Below, piece after piece: positions 61,253 to 64,000 of a stretch of DNA of 64,000 nt. The DNA lies in the NCBI GenBank assembly GCA_963816745.1, contig CAWFLQ010000010.1:372001-436000 (forward strand), in the 5' to 3' direction. How positions within the stretch are numbered: position 1 is the first letter of the stretch; the number at the start of each line of letters is the position of its first letter. A model generated the notes under the pieces. It saw nothing but the letters and a program-made list of their open reading frames with translations. It was not told the DNA's origin and ran no database searches. A program made the translations under genes and the position numbers. The stretch comes from VAZQ01 sp963816745 (GTDB lineage Bacteria; Pseudomonadota; Alphaproteobacteria; Rhizobiales; Xanthobacteraceae).

Positions 61253-61690
61253 CTATGCTGCCGCGCGAGCCACCTCCTCCGCCGGCGCGATCACCATCCA
61301 GCTGACGCCGAAGCGGTCGACCAGCATGCCGAACCGCCGTGCGAAGAACGTCTTGCCGAGCGGCATCGTTACCTTGCCGCCATCGGACAGCGCGGCGAAC
61401 TTGGCGTCGGCCTCGGCCTCGTTCGCGACCGTCAGCGACAGCGAGATGCCCTTGAAGTCCGTTCCTTCGCTGGCGCAGCCGTCCGAGCCCATCACCAGCG
61501 TGTCGCCGATCTTGAGGCAGGCGTGCATGACCTTGTCGCCCCAATTGTCGGGGACCATGCCGGGCGGAGGCGGCTCGGGACTCTCCTTGAAGCGCATCAG
61601 CATTTGCACCTCCGCGCCGAGCGCATCGCGATAGAAGTCGACCGCTTCCTGGCAGCGGCCGCCGAACATCAGATAAGGCTGGACCAGCAT
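61253..61690 (-). CDS. PhnB-like VOC family protein
   Basis: A 145-residue VOC protein of the PhnB group: MLVQPYLMFGGRCQEAVDFY, VMHACLKIGDTLVMGSDG, and FFARRFGMLVDRFGVSWMVI. Such proteins are annotated as glyoxalase or bleomycin-resistance homologues; no substrate is known. It is divergent from a TetR gene with two operator-like dyads between, so it is probably the regulated target. It is a paralogue of the gene at 16043. Start ATG 61690 follows AAAGGAGAGACGG. Confidence 0.87.
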   Translation of the reverse strand: MLVQPYLMFGGRCQEAVDFYRDALGAEVQMLMRFKESPEPPPPGMVPDNWGDKVMHACLKIGDTLVMGSDGCASEGTDFKGISLSLTVANEAEADAKFAALSDGGKVTMPLGKTFFARRFGMLVDRFGVSWMVIAPAEEVARAAA

Positions 61691-61756
61691 CCGTCTCTCC
61701 TTTCCCCAGCGTGACCTCCCGGCGCGTGACTACGGCCGGCTCCGGTGCCATTATTG

Positions 61757-61801
61757 TGTACACCGTCCACAAACCATGGCATATAAAATGGACGCTGTCC
61801 A
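61757..61801. promoter_or_regulatory. Two TetR-type operator dyads 32 bases apart
   Basis: TGTACACCGTCCACA (61757-61771) and TGGACGCTGTCCACA (61789-61803) agree at 12 of 15 positions. The second holds the perfect dyad TGGAC-GCT-GTCCA. Their 32-base spacing is about three helix turns, so two dimers would bind the same face. They lie between the divergent VOC and tetR genes. Confidence 0.6.
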
Positions 61802-61813
61802 CATTGATTCGCA

Positions 61814-62458
61814 ATGACAGACCAAGACACAAAGCCGGCGACTCGCAGCACGTATCGGCACGGCGATCTGCGGCGGGCCTTGCTCGAGGCCGCCATCGCG
61901 CTGGCGCAGGCCGGCGGGCCCGACGCGATCGTGCTGCGCGAGGCCACGCGGCGGGCCGGAGTCGTCCCGAATGCCGCCTACCGCCATTTCGCGAATCGAT
62001 TGGAGCTGTTGCAAGCGGTGCGCATCGCGGCGCTGTCGCGCCTCGCGCTCTCGATGGAGGCGGAGCTCGATGCCGTGAGCCCGGCACTCGCATCGGCCGA
62101 GCTGGCGCGGGCGAGTCTCCACGCCATCGGCATCGGCTACTTGCGTTTCGCACTCACCGAGACCGGACTGTTCCGTACCATCTTCGCGGTGCCCTATGAC
62201 TGGCCGGCCCCACCCGATCCGGCCAAGGCCGGCAACTCGGGCCTCAATCCTTTCCAGCTCCTGGGCGTGGCACTCGACCGCATGGTGGAGGCCGGCGTGC
62301 TGCCGACGGAACGCCGGCCCGCAGCGGAGTTTCTCGCCTGGTCGGCCGTGCACGGCTTCGCCATGCTGGTGATCGAAGGGCCGTTGCACGGCCTCTCACG
62401 CGCGCAGACCGATGCGCTTGGTCAGCGGGTGGTGGACATGGTCGAGAAAGGGCTTTAG
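61814..62458 (+). CDS. TetR/AcrR family transcriptional regulator
   Basis: A 214-residue regulator. The helix-turn-helix region reads LREATRRAGVVPNAAYRHFA within the usual R-R-A-L-L-E-A-A context (RHGDLRRALLEAAIALAQAG), and the C-terminal domain is of the TetR_C type with WSAVHGFAMLVIEGPL. It is divergent from the PhnB-like VOC gene and likely represses both through the dyads between them. The start ATG 61814 is the only reasonable one. The stop is followed by a hairpin repeat. The ligand is unknown. Confidence 0.9.
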   Translation: MTDQDTKPATRSTYRHGDLRRALLEAAIALAQAGGPDAIVLREATRRAGVVPNAAYRHFANRLELLQAVRIAALSRLALSMEAELDAVSPALASAELARASLHAIGIGYLRFALTETGLFRTIFAVPYDWPAPPDPAKAGNSGLNPFQLLGVALDRMVEAGVLPTERRPAAEFLAWSAVHGFAMLVIEGPLHGLSRAQTDALGQRVVDMVEKGL

Positions 62459-62459
62459 C

Positions 62460-62499
62460 GCGCGATGAGCAAAGTCGGTACCGGTTTTGCTGATCGCGC
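62460..62499. repeat. Intergenic hairpin after tetR
   Basis: GCGCGAT (62460-62466) pairs with ATCGCGC (62493-62499), and AGCAAA with TTTGCT inside it, around a GGTACC core. It lies just after the tetR stop. It resembles the repeat at 48639-48687 in layout. It may serve as a terminator, although no T-run follows. Confidence 0.55.
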
Positions 62500-62538
62500 G
62501 CTCGCGTCGCGATCGCCCGCGACAGCGCCTTCCGGCGG

Positions 62539-62973
62539 CTACAGATTGTTCTGCAGGTACTCGAACACGAAGTCAACGTCGTTGCTCGAGCTGTAGTTGA
62601 TTTTGTAGTCGATGGCGCCGTCCTTGAGCGCGATCGACCGTTGCGGACCGAACCCGCAGGTCACGCTCTTGATCTTCTGCTTGACGGCGTCCTTGCCGGC
62701 GGGGGACATCTCGCAAACGCGCCGCATCCCGTCGAGCGTCGCCTCGCAGTAGCCGGACGCGCTGTAGGTGCGGCGGTCTTCGGGAGTCGGCGGCGTCAAC
62801 CAATCGAATTTCACCGTGACTTTGGTCTCGCACTTCTCGTTGGTGTACGTGGCTTTCTCGGCAAGGGACTTCTCCTGGCTCGCGAAGTACTCCTTGTCCT
62901 TCAACGACTGAGCATTGGCGACCGTCGAGCAGATCATGATTGCGATTGCGGACGCACCGATACGGACTTTCAT
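62539..62973 (-). CDS. Secreted hypothetical protein
   Basis: A 144-residue exported protein with a clean signal peptide (residues 1-21, ending VANAQS). The mature part has four cysteines (in NEKCETKVTVKFDW, SGYCEATL, RRVCEMSP and SVTCGFGP) that could form two disulfides, and ends in an acidic and aromatic strand (DVDFVFEYLQNNL). I do not recognise the family. ATG 62973 was chosen because GGGGAG lies upstream and the signal peptide begins there; the frame to 63366 runs through repeats. It is divergent from the last gene of the window. Confidence 0.7.
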   Translation of the reverse strand: MKVRIGASAIAIMICSTVANAQSLKDKEYFASQEKSLAEKATYTNEKCETKVTVKFDWLTPPTPEDRRTYSASGYCEATLDGMRRVCEMSPAGKDAVKQKIKSVTCGFGPQRSIALKDGAIDYKINYSSSNDVDFVFEYLQNNL

Positions 62974-63201
62974 ACATGGACTCCCCTGTGAACGTGTTGA
63001 TAGACGGACGCATGCGACGAATTTCGCGAACAACGCGAAGCGAATAACGAATGATGAATACACATTGCAGTCGCCGTCGTGCATCCAGCCGCCGCCGTCG
63101 TCGGTCCCAAAATCTCCGTATTCGTTTTTCAGGACTCTCGCGAGCGAGACCATATCGTCTCGAAGAGACCGACGAGTGGCGCCACTCGGCACGCATGCGT
63201 G

Positions 63202-63237
63202 TCCACACCTTCCCGTCCACACCTTCCCGTCCACACC
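63202..63237 (+). repeat. 14-bp tandem repeat, 2.6 copies
   Basis: TCCACACCTTCCCG occurs at 63202-63215 and 63216-63229, followed by TCCACACC. It lies 11 bases upstream of the next start codon and could lie in its leader. The stretch 62974-63248 also holds heptamer-like repeats (CGAATAACGAAT near 63040) and no gene. Confidence 0.7.
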
Positions 63238-63248
63238 GGGGTAACGAC

Positions 63249-64000
63249 ATGACGTTCCCAATTCCCGGATATCCCTGCGCGCCGATCGCGCGAGCGGCTC
63301 TCGCTCTGGTCGCTGCCACCTTGCTTTCCGTCGGCAACGCCGTCGCCGCGGAGGCCGGCCCGCCATTGCGCATCGGTCACTATAGCAGCCCCAACGGTTT
63401 GATCGGCTTCGTGCTCGATCGTCTCGGGACGCCGATCAAGGTGCGCTTCGACGGCTCCGACGAGATACTGGCGCTGACCCCCGAGCCGGCGCCCTACAAC
63501 TCGACGACCTTCAAACGCGACGACGGCAGCCATGTCCTGCGGATCTACCCGAACGGCCGGGTGCTGGTGTTCGACGACAAGTTGAAAGGCGGCTCTGCCC
63601 AGGCTCACCGGGACCAGGATGCCCAGCCGCTGACCGTGAAAGGCGCGACCAAGACGCAGGCGCAAGCCGCCGCCGTCGCGCTCGGTCAGAAGCTCAAGCA
63701 GACCGGCGGCGTGACCCTCGCAATCGCGCTGGAGGCACCCAAGCTCAGCGACAAGTCCGACGGTTGGGCGGCCATGGCAGACGCCGTCTCGGTTGCCGGA
63801 GCGACGCTGGGCGAGATGCTGGCCTCGACGATCGCGCGTGAGACCATCGCAGAGAAGCTGCGGCGCATCGTCATCCGCGACGCCGGCCGCGTCGACATCA
63901 AGCTGGAGGACCGGACGCTTGTCGTCGAGATCGCAGCCGACCAGCCGATCGTCGGTCGTCCGTCCTCGGCACGGCTCAAGTCCGTGATCGGAGATCTGCT
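63249..64000 (+). CDS. Secreted protein of unknown function (3' end outside window)
   Basis: The frame from ATG 63249 stays open for 250 codons to the right edge. It starts with a signal peptide (about residues 1-34, ending VAAEA) and continues GPPLRIGHYSSPNGLIGFVL and IKVRFDGSDEILAL, then a polar region with TTFKRDDGSHVLRIYPNGRV and VLVFDDKLKGGSAQ. I recognise no family. GC use matches neighbouring genes, and the frame has no stop in 752 bases, so it is surely coding. Only GGGGTAACGAC precedes the ATG, a weak ribosome site. Fold and role unknown. Confidence 0.75.
   Translation, partial: MTFPIPGYPCAPIARAALALVAATLLSVGNAVAAEAGPPLRIGHYSSPNGLIGFVLDRLGTPIKVRFDGSDEILALTPEPAPYNSTTFKRDDGSHVLRIYPNGRVLVFDDKLKGGSAQAHRDQDAQPLTVKGATKTQAQAAAVALGQKLKQTGGVTLAIALEAPKLSDKSDGWAAMADAVSVAGATLGEMLASTIARETIAEKLRRIVIRDAGRVDIKLEDRTLVVEIAADQPIVGRPSSARLKSVIGDL

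Overview
The window is GC-rich DNA from an alphaproteobacterium, most likely of the order Hyphomicrobiales (Bradyrhizobium or Xanthobacteraceae type). The indications are: tandem tripartite-tricarboxylate (Bug) binding proteins, a fused LivM-LivG transporter gene, DUF4202 next to nirBD, small conserved proteins familiar from Bradyrhizobium, and dispersed palindromic repeats. No rRNA, tRNA or CRISPR was seen. Genus assignment is inference from gene content, not from a marker gene.

Layout. 1-4 kb: end of a TctA permease and three tandem Bug solute-binding proteins. 4-9 kb: a GDPD-type phosphodiesterase, a secreted SCP2-like protein, a fumarase/aspartase-superfamily lyase, a frameshifted DUF427 gene and DUF4202. 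9-12 kb: nirBD assimilatory nitrite reductase, preceded by a sigma-54 type promoter and a possible NasT/ANTAR leader. 13-17 kb: a peptidoglycan-binding-domain protein, an exported YqgE/AlgH homologue, a GFA protein and two small VOC proteins. 17-30 kb: catabolism of phenolic or other aromatic compounds. It holds an LLM oxidoreductase, three two-domain extradiol-type VOC proteins, a two-component monooxygenase (flavin reductase plus acyl-CoA-dehydrogenase-fold oxygenase), an enolase-superfamily protein, a Bug protein, an acyl-CoA ligase, a hydroxycinnamoyl-CoA hydratase-lyase, and TetR and LysR regulators. 30-37 kb: a second SCP2-like protein, HupE/UreJ, a parvulin-type PPIase and two tandem DUF3604 (PHP-like) genes. 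37-56 kb: a Liv-type ABC importer, an odd alpha/beta hydrolase, and a long operon with a Rieske oxygenase, its reductase, a thiolase-like protein, a DUF35-SDR fusion, a cyclase-family hydrolase and an SDR. IS110 and TPR-gene debris follow, then an acyl-CoA ligase, a 3-hydroxyacyl-CoA dehydrogenase, an opine-dehydrogenase-family protein and a MarR regulator. 56-64 kb: tyrosinase with a DUF2182 membrane protein, converging on a subtilase with a separate I9-like partner; then GST, VOC/TetR, and secreted proteins of unknown function.

How it fits together. Most of the window serves uptake (TTT and ABC transporters) and oxidative breakdown of aromatic acids. In the 17-24 kb block, ring hydroxylation by the FADH2/FMNH2 monooxygenase followed by extradiol cleavage is the natural reading. 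At 24-29 kb, the acyl-CoA ligase plus hydratase-lyase fits non-beta-oxidative shortening of hydroxycinnamates. In the 43-55 kb block a Rieske oxygenase attacks the ring, and a thiolase/DUF35 unit with altered active-site residues may act as a retro-aldolase. A near-identical AT-rich box upstream of the Rieske reductase and upstream of marR, 12 kb apart, suggests that one MarR controls both ends of this block.

Data quality. Five otherwise healthy genes (DUF427, HupE, one DUF3604, the second acyl-CoA ligase, DUF2182) are broken by fifteen apparent single-base insertions and one 8-bp duplication, with no compensating deletions. This one-sided pattern suggests sequencing or assembly error at least as much as gene decay.
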